A model generated the notes under the pieces. That model was given only the letters and a program-made list of their open reading frames with translations, had not been told where the DNA came from and ran no database searches. The position numbers were made by a program, and so were the translations under genes. A stretch of DNA of 64,000 nt from Mytilus trossulus (Eukaryota; Mollusca; Bivalvia; Mytilida; Mytilidae), in contig NC_086382.1 in NCBI RefSeq assembly GCF_036588685.1, positions 2,083,001 through 2,147,000 of the forward strand, given 5' to 3'. Positions 1 to 12,651 of the stretch are shown here, piece after piece (position 1 is the first letter of the stretch; the number at the start of each line of letters is the position of its first letter).

Positions 1-101
1 CAATTTACATACTAATAAGTGTATAATAATTAATATAAATATAAGAATTTATTAAAAATTCAATAAAATCCATGAAAATTTTAGTATAAATAAAAAATAA
101 C

Positions 102-107
102 TTTATT
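102..107 (-). terminator. Candidate poly(A) signal of the transporter gene
   Basis: An AATAAA hexamer lies on the minus strand about 770 bases past the transporter stop codon. In such AT-rich DNA the hexamer occurs by chance, so this is only a candidate. The 1-874 stretch otherwise looks like 3' UTR or intergenic sequence with no coding signal. Confidence 0.25.
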
Positions 108-874
108 TGAGGTTTACAGGTAATAACAACAGACATTCAACTAGAAAAGATATTGTGGTTCAAGTATTTTTTAACTTCAGATATTTTTTTTTGAAAGGCC
201 AACAAAAAAATATATACTGGTAGCTAGCTTCTCACTGACTTAAGCTTTGTATGATTTGTTTTTCTAATCAAAAATAACAAAATAACCTTAATACTAATGT
301 AAAAAAGATTAGAATTATTCAAATTGAGCTTTTTAAAAATATATTAAAAACTATAATATAAAACAGGAGATGTGGAATGAGAACCTCAGCTTTGTCACTT
401 TTTTGTATAATAAGAAGCTAAATGGAAATAATAACAAGAATCACAATAAATTTCTTTTAATCTCATAATCTAAACATTGAGGTAGAATTTACATTATTCA
501 AAAGAACATCTTTGGTGGGTTTTTTTTTTCATGTGAGGTAGTTATTACAATCAATGAACCTTCTTAGAGGCTAGGTAGCTATATATTGAAAAAACAATAT
601 ACAAAAACAAATAATAAATCTCAAGATTTTCTTACAAATCTAGTAATGCCCATTGGTGTAAACTTAAAACATTAATGTGGCACAGTGCCTGTTATCATGA
701 TAAAAAACATGATTTAAAATCTGCATTTTCAACATAAAAAAATATGTGAACTACAATTCAATATTAAATTTTATAACATTGTATAAGGTTTAACAAACAA
801 AAAGGTAAAATCTGAATCAGGGATCTATTTCTAAACGTATATAAATCTTATTTTTTTTATAATAACATCATTAA

Positions 875-3800
875 CTACATGCAATACACATGTAAACATT
901 CTTTTGGAATCTTTTCTGGTTTCCTTCTACTTGGTTTGGGCTCTAAATAGAAGTAATCAAGAACAGGTATCAGTATAATAAGTAATCCAGCCAGTATGAT
1001 ACATCCACCACCAATATAGAAAGCAATCTCTACACTTCCTGTCTGTTCAAATACCCAACCTGTAATGAATAAAGACACGATTAACATTTTGGTGGGTACA
1101 TGCAGTATGAGTTTTACTCATTGTTGAAGGAAGAATATATATATATATATATACCTTTTGCTGCTGACATCTTCATTTTTATCTGTGGTTGATAGATGTC
1201 TCATTGGCAATCATAACTATCTTCTTATCATACTGATTTATTTTGAATGATTAAATTCAAGCTTTTTTAAAGAGTGTTTTCACAATTAATAATAATTGGC
1301 ATTATTTTTGTCTGAGATTTAATTTTGCTGAGATTTAATTTTGCAATTTCCATGCATATGTATAAAACTAACTACAATATATATGGTCACTATTATATAT
1401 ATCGTAATACTTGGACCTTTCTTATTTGACTATACATCAAGTAAATGTGAAAACTTGTAATTATTGCCATGAAGTGTGTGAAAATGTTAATGTTATACAA
1501 AGTATCTGCAAAACTACATGTAAGTTGGTTGACAGTATATATATGAATGCACTTGTTTAAATGTATGATTATGCAGTAACTTCATCAGCACACTTTAATT
1601 ATCTTGGAGTTTATCTATTTATCAATGTTTATAGTCATACAGTGGAAAGTAATAAAAGGTATTATACTAGGTTTTTGTTTATTTGATTGATTTTGTTAAC
1701 ACATTTCTCTGTGATTTTGCAATGTCTATTAGAGTGTTTTGTATTTCATTAGTGTTTCAAGTAAGTTTTTTTGCCTCTTACATTTTCTTGTTTAAAAGTT
1801 TTAATAATTGATTGATTGATTACTGTTTAACCCCACTTTCATGTACTTAAAATTGAGAATGGAAATGGGGAATGTGTCAAAGAGACAACAACCCGACCAA
1901 ATAAAAAAACAACAGCCGAAGGTGACCATTAGGTCTTCAATGTAGCGAGAAATTCCTGCACCTAGAGGCTACTTGGACTACTTGGCCACAGCCCCCTTTA
2001 AGTTCTGATGAAAACAATGAAATGTTCTCTTTTTATTATATAAAATGTAGACTACTGCTATGGATATTTAAGAAATGACTGTAATATTTTTCCTGTCTGT
2101 GAAGAAATTACATCAAAAATAATTTGCACACTAAATAACCCGGGTAGCGTGTTATTTTAAAGTGTGCACCACATTTTTTATGTTATTTCAAATAGACAGA
2201 CAAAATATTACAGTTATTTCTTTTAATTTAATTCTATATTTTATTTTAAACCAGAGTAAACCACGAAAAAACCCATAGAAGACGTCATGGTCACACTACT
2301 AAATTGTATCTATGAGCTGATAAACAAAACAATGTCAGCCAATCAGAAGACATGTTACATCCAACATTTAATTTTTAACAAACACATACCTATTAGTGGA
2401 GGTGCTGCTATACTTCCAATCCCATTGGCAAGCATGACATATCCCATACCAGTACCAAGAGCATCTGGTCCAACTATTGCTGCAACTGCAACAATTAACA
2501 ACCCCATTATAATGTTAGCCATCACAGAGAAGGCAACATAAATTATGGCCAGTGCGCCAAAGCTATGGAATGCTGAAATCGGAAATAAAAGACAAAAGCT
2601 GCCTGTCAAAACTGTGATGACTATATAAACAATGTCAAGACGTAATTTGGGAATATTTCCAACAATTCCTCCTAAGATGCTTCCAAAAAAGGCACCAAAT
2701 CCACCAATGCTAAAAATAGATGCTGAAGACTGTTCAGTTAATCCAATGGTCAGAAAGTACTGAGGTCCAAACAGAAGTATTATCACCATACCCATGTTCC
2801 ATAAGATATTGTTTGCAAAGAAAATAATGAATGCATAGTTAAATAATATAGAACATGTGCTTTTCTTTGTCATAGCAAGTTGTTCCACTTCGTTCAAGCT
2901 ATTTCTGGGTGCATCACATTTCTTACAAGTCTCAAACTCCATGCTGCCTTTTGTCTCGTCTTTAAGTAGTCTTGTTGGACTGCCAGGAATTACTATTTCA
3001 GTATGTGTTCCATCTTGTACTTCATTGGCTTCATCCTCTAAAATCTCTGTGTTTGTTTGATGCGTTTTTTTCTGTAATTGAACATTTTCTAATGCAATAC
3101 CTTCATTTGGATTAATATCTGATTTGCCTTCTGATTTTTTTTCTTTCTCTTTAATTTCATCCTCTAAGCTCATTTTTCTAGCATAGGACAATAATTGAAC
3201 AGAAGATGCCTTTGTATAAAGCTTTTCTGAATCTTTTGAATTTATTTCAGATTCTGTTTCTTCAGGCTCTTTTTCAAGATTTTCGACTTCAATTTCTCTG
3301 TCTTGAGCTGCTTTTTCGTACTTCTGTTTAAGGCTTTCTGGAACTGGTCGGAGTAAACTGGCAAAAATAAAATTCTGCATACTGATTCCACATACAATAT
3401 AAAACGATCCTCTCCATCCATATTTGTCGACTAAAAAATTTACCAATATTGGAAAAATGATTGCTCCTACTCCAGAACCACTAGTGGCTAGTCCTGTGGC
3501 TAAACTACGCTTTGTGTCATAGTACAACCCTGATAACACATGAGAGGGTACATAAACCAAGCAAAATCCTAGACCTAAAATAAAAAGGAAAAGTTGTAAA
3601 CAGATGGATAATTAATAACAATTTTTAACAAATATCATATTTATAGACATACATGTAGTTAAAATTCACATATTATTGTCAAGCACATTTAAAATCTATA
3701 GCCTTTCCCTATATAACTAAAGTCTACACAAAATATCAAACACGAAAAAACCTGTGAAATGGACAGCAAATTGCTAAAATAACCTATTGTTTGACAACAA

Positions 3801-6389
3801 TTTTGGAATGAATATGACATTTCTAATGCAATAAATGGATGAAACATCAACTATAAAAAAAAAATCATCAGGTTTCAATGAAGCAATAAACTTTGCTGAA
3901 ACTGAAAATGATTTAAAGTATGCTCTCCAGAGACATGAACCAGAAGTGAAACCCAATAATATATAATGTGTCTTCAATATATAATTCAAGGCTCTGGAGT
4001 AAACTGTATTTCATCATGTTCAATTTTCTTGTAAAGGTGAAGCAAGTTTGCAATATTTCATTTTGCATTTATGATGGGAACACCTTTTTAATACCAGAGT
4101 AATTAGCCAAAGCAAGACTTTAAAAAAATACTTTTAAAGATACATGTATGCCGGGAATAAATGAAAATCAGTGATATTTTATTAATTTAATTGTCAATAC
4201 AATGTAAATATTTTTTGTTTTTATAATATCGATATAACTTTTTTATCTTTCAATGTCAAACTAACAACATAATAAATTCAATTTGATATTAATTTATTTT
4301 TGTTGTTTTACCTTAAACCCAGGATTTTTTTAAGGAACAATAAAAAAAATCATGTGTAAATATGTTTCTGTATGGTAGTATCTAATGGGAGATAACCCTT
4401 ATTTACATCAAAATTTCATTGTATAACAAGAAACAGTTATATTACAAATTTGTTTCTACATTTTTATCATGTTTATATTATGCAGTTTTTAGTAATTGCC
4501 TGGACCGAAAGAATTGTTAGTTTAAAATAACATACAAACAATATGTAGTCAATGCTTTCACCTCCTTTCCAAAGAAATAAGTCTTTTAAGCCTTGAATTT
4601 CTGAACTTATAAATGAAAAATGAATGTAATGTGATTCATTCATTTACAAGACATACATACAATTTTTTCGATTGCAGAAAAATAGTTTTTCATGGATACT
4701 TGATTTGGTTGACGTGGGAGAGTCTGCATACAAACCTATACATAATGTGTACTTCTAATAATATAAATAAATTTTTAACTTACATTTACTAATGAAACCC
4801 ACACAAATAGTTTTTCCATGTATAAAAATGAATCCACATTATATGGCTCAAGACATTTATAATCTTACCACTGAGAACACCATAAAATCCATACATGTAT
4901 ATGATGTTAGGAGCAAATGGCAAGCCAATCAGACCAATACAACTAAGGGTGGCTCCAATCAGTGCCACCTTTCTGTGGCTCATATGGTTCATCAGAATTG
5001 TGGCAATAGGACCTGAAAAACACCATAGAAAACATATATACATTCTGTACATTTGTAGATATCAGGTTTTCTACACATTAAAATCTTTAAGGTGGTACCT
5101 AACACTTGAGGGAGATAACTCTGTAAAATCAGCTTAACGTTTTAATTACGTTGTGTTGTAAAGGGAATAATAAGCTTCTCAATGATCAAAACTGGTGTTT
5201 GTCAAACTACTGCATTTTGTACTGTATAACCAGTGTAATTTTTCTGACAAAATGGTTGGTTCAAATTTTTTGAAATATTTATATTTTTGTTACAGGGTCA
5301 AAGTAAATAATGTGTCAAAATTTTATGAAAATTAAACGAGCCAAATTTATTTTAATGAAAGTGTTGGGTACCACCTTAAATATCACGTGCAAAAGGTGGG
5401 TGAGTGTAGCACAGGGAAAAAGTAAAAAGCTTTTAACACTGCGTGAACCAGCTGATGTTTTATGATATCTTTAAGCAGGTAACCCGATGAATCCTTTTAT
5501 CATGCTATTTATGCCCTCTCATTGACACCTTGACATTTGCTAATAAAATTTGGTGTTTCCTGACAAATTACAAAAGGGTCAAAGATACATGAGGGATATA
5601 TTCAAACTTATCAAAAGTCTAGAAGAAACTGACAACACCAATGCTTAAAAAATAGAACAACAGACAAACAATAGTAAAGTGGCTCCTCAGACATAATGTG
5701 ACATCCTTCCAAGTTCTGCTCATGTCTCAAAGCTGTAATATGATAATTACAGCGACTGAGTATATATATTTGACATTTATTTCAAATATGTGCATACATG
5801 TAAGTAAGTCAACTGTAAGAATTGAATATACAATCTTCAAATTCTATTTTTTATATGCTTAACATTTTTTTATTTAAGAAAAATACAGGGAAAATTTCAA
5901 AACATATGACTATCATACTATAGCCTCATTCTGAAATTTTAGAAATTCTATGTAAAATGTTGATGTCACCAGTACATAATAAAAGCTTGACCTCACTTGC
6001 ATTATAACTTAAATTTTTACTGCTGTGATATAATCAAATATTTGATCAACCACACATTTTAACTTATAAGTATTAATATTCTGCAATTCTGTCATTTAAA
6101 ATATACAAATGTTACTACATGTACATGTACCGGGTACACGCATGACTGAGTCAAGTTAATTGAATTGAAAACCTATCTCACCTGATCCCAGGAATACCCC
6201 AACATTGATTGATCCAATAAGAGAGATGGCTGCTGGACTGTCATCAAAGTAACGCAGGAAGAACATGTTGTAGATGCCAAAACTCTGAGCCGTTCCAAAC
6301 GATGGGATCTGTATCATGAATGCAGAAAAAACAACCACAACTCCCCAAAATCCACCTTCCTTTTTCTCTAACCAAGAATACAGACCCAT
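875..6389 (-). CDS. Monocarboxylate-transporter-like MFS protein (SLC16 type), 4 coding exons
   Basis: Reading the minus strand, exons 6389-6182, 5012-4869, 3574-2390 and 1059-875 join in one frame (every junction phase 1, all GT-AG) to give 573 residues. Residues 11-15 (EGGFW) followed by a hydrophobic helix match the family's N-terminal TM1 motif. After TM2, MSHRK around residues 80-84 resembles the MFS loop 2-3 motif. Exon 3 carries TM4-TM6 with the YYDTKRSLATGLATSGSGVG stretch typical of monocarboxylate transporters, then a long, charged Glu/Lys-rich cytoplasmic loop (roughly residues 200-340), then TM7-TM11. Exon 4 gives TM12 and a basic tail. SLC16 proteins move monocarboxylates or related small solutes across the plasma membrane, often with protons; the substrate cannot be told here. 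The start is the ATG complement at 6387-6389, just before the TM1 motif. Introns hold dispersed repeats and a MITE. Upstream non-coding exons are possible and not seen. Confidence 0.9.
1135..1153. repeat. (AT)n microsatellite in transporter intron 3
   Basis: Uninterrupted alternating A and T just upstream of the last transporter exon on the minus strand. It is followed by a fragment (about 1181-1227) of the dispersed family with the CTCATTGGCAATCATA motif. Confidence 0.8.
1851..1995 (+). repeat. Dispersed repeat, family R1 (GAGAATGGAAATGGGG)
   Basis: Begins AATTGAGAATGGAAATGGGG, then a motif about rounds of CAAAGAGACAACAACCCGACC, and ends in a GC-richer part with GCGAGAAATTC and GCACC. Near-identical copies are at 7972-8100 (plus) and 49352-49502 (minus), with degraded copies at 42019-42130 and 42494-42630. 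It sits in intron 3 of the transporter gene. The minus copy near 49.5 kb is the end of a longer insertion, so this is probably one end of a non-autonomous transposon. Confidence 0.75.
5087..5379. mobile_element. TTAA-flanked MITE in transporter intron 1
   Basis: 293 bp bounded by TTAA at 5087-5090 and 5376-5379. The ends are inverted repeats of about 22 bp with one mismatch: left TTAAGGTGGTACCTAACACT and right, on the other strand, TTAAGGTGGTACCCAACACT. TTAA target sites are the hallmark of piggyBac-type transposons, so a non-autonomous piggyBac-like MITE is the likely class. No coding capacity. A truncated relative in opposite orientation is at 46013-46222. Confidence 0.75.
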
Positions 6390-7971
6390 GACTGGTCATA
6401 TAATTGCGTTAAAATCAATTTTTTTAAATGGCAGTGTTCACTGAAAAATATAGGTAATACTTTGTCAAGATAAACAGTTTTTTAGGATAATAATTGTAAA
6501 CCAACTTAATTTCAATCGCGATTTGTTTTCATGATCAAGAGTCTTTAGCTAGTCATGCTAGTAGAAGAATAATGTGAAAATAAATTGTTGCTAATATGTA
6601 AAACTAGGTAGGCATAAAAATGGCAAAACAAATTGCATGAAAAATAACCCTAAACCACCCTCCTGGATGCACAGCTTACATTGATTATTTTTAATTATAA
6701 ATCTAAGAACAAAACTCAAGAAATTTATTGTTTGCTTCAATATATATCATGTAAATAGACAATTTTGAGATACATACTTCCAGAGACAAAACTTTATAAC
6801 CATACATTTATATAATGACAAGTTAACAGGTTAACCCGGTACAAAATGTCTCCGTTACAAATCGACCAGGTACAAAAAGACCTTGTAGTCATAAAACTTT
6901 TGAGCAAGATTTTTGTACTCAGACTCAAGAATCAACTAATCAAAAAACTGGATTTTGTGTTTTCGAGCACTTATTTTGTACTCGGAGTACTGAGTAAAGT
7001 TTTATGATGTAGATGTAGTGTTCAAGAGAAAAGTAATGGTTTCTCGTGTACAAATAAACAGATTCATATTATATTGGATATGATGATATAAACCGAGATT
7101 ATTCAGATGTACAAATGTAAACAAACTAAAAATATAATATTTACCAGATAAGTGACCAAATACACACGCTTGTCCTTGACCTCAAGAGCTTTTTACATAG
7201 TAACTTAATAGTACCTTCACTTTAACAATGTTCAGCGGTCATGTTTTCTTTAAAAGCGTTCGTAAATGCTAAGAATTCCAAATTTTACAGCCTACACCCC
7301 ACATCAAAATCACACCAAAATCTAGGACGACATAATAAAGAACTAAACAAAAATCAATACCGTAGGATGCGTATTAATTCCGGAAAATGAATATTGTGAA
7401 CCAGTTACCAAAATGAAAACAAGAAAATTTAAAATGCAGAATAATTTTATCCCATATAATGTGAAAAGATTGAAAGACTCGCCGAACAACTCGAGGTGAA
7501 CATGTGAAGCTATTCTATTAAAACGGTAGGTCAAATCCATTGAACCTTTGTTCCCATGTACCCACGAATGTAGTATCTGTCATTAATGATTTTTGGAAAT
7601 GGTCTCTGTTACAAACAGTCTTTTTTAACAAGAAACCAAAAACATATAAATCTTTCATGAGGTATACAATTGCAAATATATATATTTTTTTCCATGGGGA
7701 ACGAAATGACATACATATTAATTTTACATGAGATACGAAATGGTATATACATGTAAACATGGTAAATATGTCATGAGGTACGAAATGGTCAGAGTACAGA
7801 ATGGTTTTTGTCAGGTTACTAAAAAGTAAAAACACAAAAATACTGAGCTCCGAGGAAATTCCATGGTTACGGAGCGAAATTACAATATATAATTCTCAAT
7901 TAATCCCGTTCAAAGCAATAGATAACCATGCAGAAATATTGTATTAAGTTTAAACTGCACTAGCTGATTAT

Positions 7972-8100
7972 AAAATTGAGAATGGAAATGGGGAATGTAT
8001 CAAAGAGACAACAACCCGACCAAATAAAAAAACAACAGCAGAAGGTCACCAACAGGTCTTCACTCACGGTAGCGAGAAATTCTCGCACCCGGAGGCGTAT
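7972..8100 (+). repeat. Dispersed repeat, family R1
   Basis: Clear second copy of the 1851-1995 repeat. It shares the AAATTGAGAATGG start, the CAAAGAGACAACAACCCGACC block and the GCGAGAAATTC-GCACC end. Confidence 0.75.
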
Positions 8101-8549
8101 AACATATCTTGTAAACTAAAATTGAATGTCTGAGTTGTTTTAACTGACTACATGTAAAGTTCTGTCTGTTTGTGACACCAGGTACTGTTTGGTCAAAATT
8201 CTTGTTGTACGTATTGGAATAAAGTTGTATCAAGAGATGAAAGATTGCTACGGTTTTGAAGGTCCCGAGGTCGATTCTGACTCGGGACGCTCGATATTTC
8301 AATGTGTCACAAACGTTTAAAATAGTCAGAATGTGTACTTTAGCCAATAGGAGCCTCAGTTCAGGTCAGGTCAAAGTTGTTAATATCAAGTTGTGATTTT
8401 ATACCGTTCAGCATCCCTACATCGTTTGATAGTTCACACTGTAAACAAACAAAAAAGCTAATATATCCATCCTAAAAAAAAAACTGTGTTGAAGGTGCCG
8501 AGTTAAATTCTGACTCGGGTTGCTGGAAATTTCAGTAAATTACAAGGGT

Positions 8550-8915
8550 GATTGTTACTCTCCCGCACACTTCTATGGTACCCGGAGTTCAAACTCTAAT
8601 GGGTAACCCCGCCACATTATTTATGTATGTGCCTGTACCAAGTCAGGAACCTAGCTGTAATTCAGTGGTTGTCGTTTGTTTATGTGTTACATATTTGTTT
8701 TTAAAATTCGTTCATTTTTTTTTACATAAATAAGGCCGTTAGTTTTTTCGTTTGAATTGTTTTACATTGTCTTATCGAGGCCTTTTATAGCTGACTATGC
8801 GGTATGGGCTTTGCTCATTGTTGAAGGCCGTACAGTGACCTAAATGTATAGTTGTTAATGTTTGTGTCATTTTGGTCTTTTGTGGATAGTTAATCATACC
8901 ACATCTTCTTTTTTA
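8550..8915 (-). repeat. Dispersed repeat (AACCCCGCC / CAAGTCAGGA family joined to R2)
   Basis: Contains AACCCCGCCACATTATTTAT, CAAGTCAGGAACCT and TTCAGTGGTTGTCGTTTGTT. These recur near 10650-10740 (same blocks) and 49210-49260. Downstream the block GGCCTTTTATAGCTGACTAT through CATACCACATCTTCTT belongs to family R2, in minus orientation relative to copies at 11716 and 63215. The two blocks probably form one composite element. Confidence 0.6.
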
Positions 8916-10265
8916 TACATCGGAGCATTAGGTGACCTGGATATCACTCTTCACATATCTCTCCGAATTGTTTGTTCTCGACAAGTGTCTCGGAAGATCT
9001 CTGAAAGTACTTTGGTTCCTCCACCATAATATCAGATGATAAAATAGACGGATCCGCGTCTGTAACTGAATATTAAAGTTGAGAATACCACGCCTTAGAC
9101 AATATATTAATTTATACATTTAGATTATTTAAGATTAGGATTTAAGTTTTATAGCATTTTTATGAAAATAGATGAGCACAAGTGTTGAACCTAGACAAAA
9201 AATTTAAAAAGAAATTCACAATTTACTATAGGTTTTCCTAACATTATATAGAATAAAATTATCGTTTTTTTTACCTAACTAGCTGTCTCGCCTCCTACAA
9301 ATTGATCATCTTGACATAATTTAAAATAAGTAATTTTTAATGCATGGATTGTCTATTACAAACGTGTATCAGTTTGTTTTTATTCTTCTTTATTCTTCTC
9401 TTGTCAAGTTGTGATTTTATGCTGTTATTAAAGGGCCCTTTAATACGATAAATACATTGCATGGTTTGAGAGAAGGTATGGCTTGCGTCCCTAGATCGTT
9501 CGATAGTTTCGTTCCTAATATAAAAAGATGAAAAGTTCCCGACATTAATCCAATATTGTTTTGTTACCTCAGCTAATAAAACATAATGTTGTATTTATCA
9601 CACTGTAAACAAATATAAATGCTATTTCATGTATAGACTGTCCCACTACTTCACGTTATATATAACGTCCGCAATATAATATTGTCCGCTGGACATCAAC
9701 ATAACACTGAGTTCAACCCAATTAATGGGAACAAGGCCTTTATATCAGTAGTCAAACACATTAATCTCTTAAAGTTGCGCTTAACACCTTATTTAAACTA
9801 ACTCTTGTAAAAAGTAGTGAGAAAATCTCCACTAGCAACCTGACATCTGATATATTTGTGGAAACAATAGTGTTTTAAAGTTTAGTGGTTTAAGTTGTAC
9901 CAAAATCTTATTTTTAACATGAAATGCAAATAGTTGGCCCGAGAACACAGTTATTTCGTAGTGCATTTCTTTTAGACAATAAATTCAAATTAAAAAAATT
10001 GCACCTGCTCTTTCTCAAAAAGATTTTTACAGTGTAGTGTACTACCAGTGAGACAAATAATATCAAAATTATAGAAATTTCTCTCAGCTTTAACTCAAAA
10101 TATTGACAATTCTGTGTTAAGGGGGTGTAAAATTCAGTTTGACAGCTTCAGACGTGATAAAATTTGACCTTTTGGAACTGGACCAAATCACTACTTAACA
10201 TAAAGATTCAGCACCCAAATTTTTTAAACATGTAATTACACCCCCTCTTTAATATTTCATGCATT

Positions 10266-10322
10266 GTTATTTGGATGGAGAGTTGTCTCATTGGCACTCA
10301 CACCACATCTTCCTATATCTAT
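10266..10322 (-). repeat. Dispersed repeat, family R2 fragment
   Basis: GGAGAGTTGTCTCATTGGCA followed by CACCACATCTTCCTATATCT, the reverse complement of the start of the 11716-11925 copy. The same short fragment recurs at 37150-37202. Confidence 0.65.
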
Positions 10323-10619
10323 TTAATATCAAGAAATAACTTGGAAAAGTGTATCAAATAAAACATGCAAGTTATACACTGTTTATACTAGGGACTATAT
10401 TCGTAGAGGACGATAACTGTGTCCTTGGACCAGTTAGTGTTTTTTATTAGTTGTTAGTTGCTTTGAACTAGCTGTCAGTACCTGTGAGTACTCTCAGATC
10501 TGTACTTCGAAGTACACGGCCAGTTCCACTTGTATTGTATCCATCTGATGAATTTAAAAGCCTTTTTCAACTGATTTTTATAGTTCGTTTTTTGTTGTAC
10601 AGTACCTGTTAGATCAATG

Positions 10620-10890
10620 TCCCATGTTTAGGGAAGGTTGGGGTTCCGCTAATATGTTCAACCCCGCCATATTCTGTATTATGTACCTGTCTCAAGTCAG
10701 GAGTCTTTAATTCAGTGGTTGTCGTTTATTTATGTGTTACATATTTGTTATTCGTTCATTTTTTTGTACAAAAACTATTTAAGCACTTGTCTCTCTCAGA
10801 AATTAGTGCGTGTGATAACTTAGGCCGTTAGTTGTCTTGTGTATATAAAAAAGAAGATGTGGTATGATTGCCAATGATACAACTGTGAAT
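10620..10890. repeat. Dispersed repeat related to 8550-8915
   Basis: Shares AACCCCGCCATATT, CAAGTCAGGA, TTCAGTGGTTGTCGTTTATT and GTGTTACATATTTG with the 8.5-kb copy. It ends in an R2 fragment (GAAGATGTGGTATGATTGCC) at about 10851. Confidence 0.6.
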
Positions 10891-11715
10891 GGGCATGTTG
10901 AAAGATACATATCTTACCTTGTTTCTCTTGAACAAAATATAACATAAGTAAAAGAATACATTAGCACATTAAAAGCACATTAAATGCTCAATGATAAAGT
11001 TACACTGTCACGAAATAGATGTTCCTCCATAACCTAAGTTCCAAATGTAAAAAAAAATATTTTGAAGTATGATATATTCCTAACGGAATACATTATGGTA
11101 CAATATTTATTTCGGGGACAGCGCTCGTCCATCTCACTTACAAGGAGGACAATTTAAATGTCCGAATGATTGAAAAGATAAGTCAGTCCTCTTTCCTCGA
11201 ATATGATCCAAATTGATAGATATTCTTGTTCTCGGGGCTTATTTCGTAAAGAAGCATGGACATTCAGTATAAGTACAACATTTTTTTATTTTAATACAAT
11301 TCCATTGTTTTCTTCTTCTATTATTTTTCATTGTTTGTTTAACAATAATCAATTTTAAAAAGATTTTTGTTTAATAAATATGCGACTCTTTTGTCATTTG
11401 TTAGTACAAAAAAATCCGAAATTATACACAGGGTCAAGCATTTTTATAGCAATGAAAAGTGTTAGTGAAAGTCGCCGGATACACAAATTGGATCCTTTTT
11501 CAAAAATATAACGTCTTATATTTTACATTATTTACGTTTAAACTCGAGGATTTTTCATATATTATAGTTGGACATTTTATTTGAAAATTGTAGTTTTTAT
11601 TGGAATTTAGGAGACCTTTCTCATCAACTGATATTTAAATTTGTATCAACAGTTAAGTGACATAAGCTTTCAATTACAAAATTTTCGAAATCTTAGAAAA
11701 ATGCATGTGTAAAGA

Positions 11716-11925
11716 TATAGGAAGATGTGGTATGAGTGCCAACGAGACAACTCTCCATCCAAATAGCAATTTATAAAAGTAATTATAAATTATTATAATC
11801 AAGGTACGGCCTCTAACGCGGAGCCTTGGCTCACTGAACAGCAAGCTATAAAGGCAACTTAGTAATGTAAAACCATTCAAACGGGAAAACCAACGGTCTA
11901 ATCTATATATACAATATATATTCGG
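11716..11925 (+). repeat. Dispersed repeat, family R2
   Basis: Starts GATATAGGAAGATGTGGTAT, continues GAGACAACTCTCCATCCAAA, a GGCCT...GCGGAGCCTTGGCTCAC part and AGCAAGCTATAAAGG, and ends near AACCAACGGTCTAA. Related copies are at 51990-52165, 54660-54860 and 63215-63400, with fragments elsewhere. No coding capacity; the class is not recognised. Confidence 0.7.
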
Positions 11926-12505
11926 ATATATACTGTCTGATATTAACAGTGCTTGTTTGAAAATGACAGTTAAAGCTTTATGCTAGACACTAAAAATTAT
12001 AGAAGGAATTAAATTGACACACAAGTATTAGAGTAGTAGATTTGTTACGATTTAGATGATATTTGTATTGTGTATGATTAGGCGTTTAGTGGCATACTTA
12101 TGTATTATGTATGCTTTATTGTTGAACCTTCTATAATATGTGTGCTTTATATTATCAATTGTGTTCTAAAATACTGGTTTGAAACCAATTATCATACATT
12201 AATGAAGACATGAGTAGTGCTTGATATCTGATATTCTATGACTTTAACATTATATTCTATGTTATCTCGACATATTAATATGTGCAAAATAAAATATTCA
12301 ATAAATATTTTATGTTTTTTTTTTTTCCAGATTTCACATGAAAATTCGCACTGCACTGTTTATCGGAAAAATTGTATCTACCGCTCCAAACCACGATTCC
12401 AAATCTTGCGAAATTTGCGACCGTCTATTCACTGACGTTTTTGTACATGCATGCTTTGGCTGTACGTGCACATCAAATATGTACACAGTACTTGGCTAGA
12501 CGTAA

Positions 12506-12651
12506 TTACATTTTCCCGCGTTTCAACGAATAGCGGGAAACATTTGTATTAACGATGCGTAGGAATTTTCTTATTTAGTCACGTGAACATTTTCAAGTGC
12601 GGGAAAATATTTCGAAAGCTTCACTTTCTACCCAACAGTCGTAGTGTCAAG
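12506..12651 (+). repeat. Ngaro-like element, repeat A1
   Basis: 146 bp, starting TTACATTTTCCCGCG and ending GTAGTGTCAAG directly before the first likely ATG. Matches A2 except at two positions (GCGTAGG against GCGTATG, and GTGAAC against GTGAAA). It contains a GCGGGAAA/TTTCCCGC inverted pair. It probably includes the 5' UTR and promoter of the element. Confidence 0.9.

Larger units (their letters stand above)
6390..12505. other. Intergenic region upstream of the transporter, no supported gene
   Basis: Six kilobases with no ORF or exon chain I can support. It holds several repeat fragments, listed separately, and AT-rich unique sequence. The transporter promoter and 5' UTR should lie in the first part, but no core promoter element stands out. 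Confidence 0.6.

Noticed and set aside
4792-5137. Plus-strand frames over the transporter exon
   Set aside because: Shadows of the minus-strand exon 5012-4869, which has MFS motifs and proper splice sites.
12583-12651. Upstream in-frame ATG (12583) as start of the retrotransposon ORF
   Set aside because: It lies inside repeat A1; the ATG at 12652 immediately follows A1 and opens the Gag-like region.
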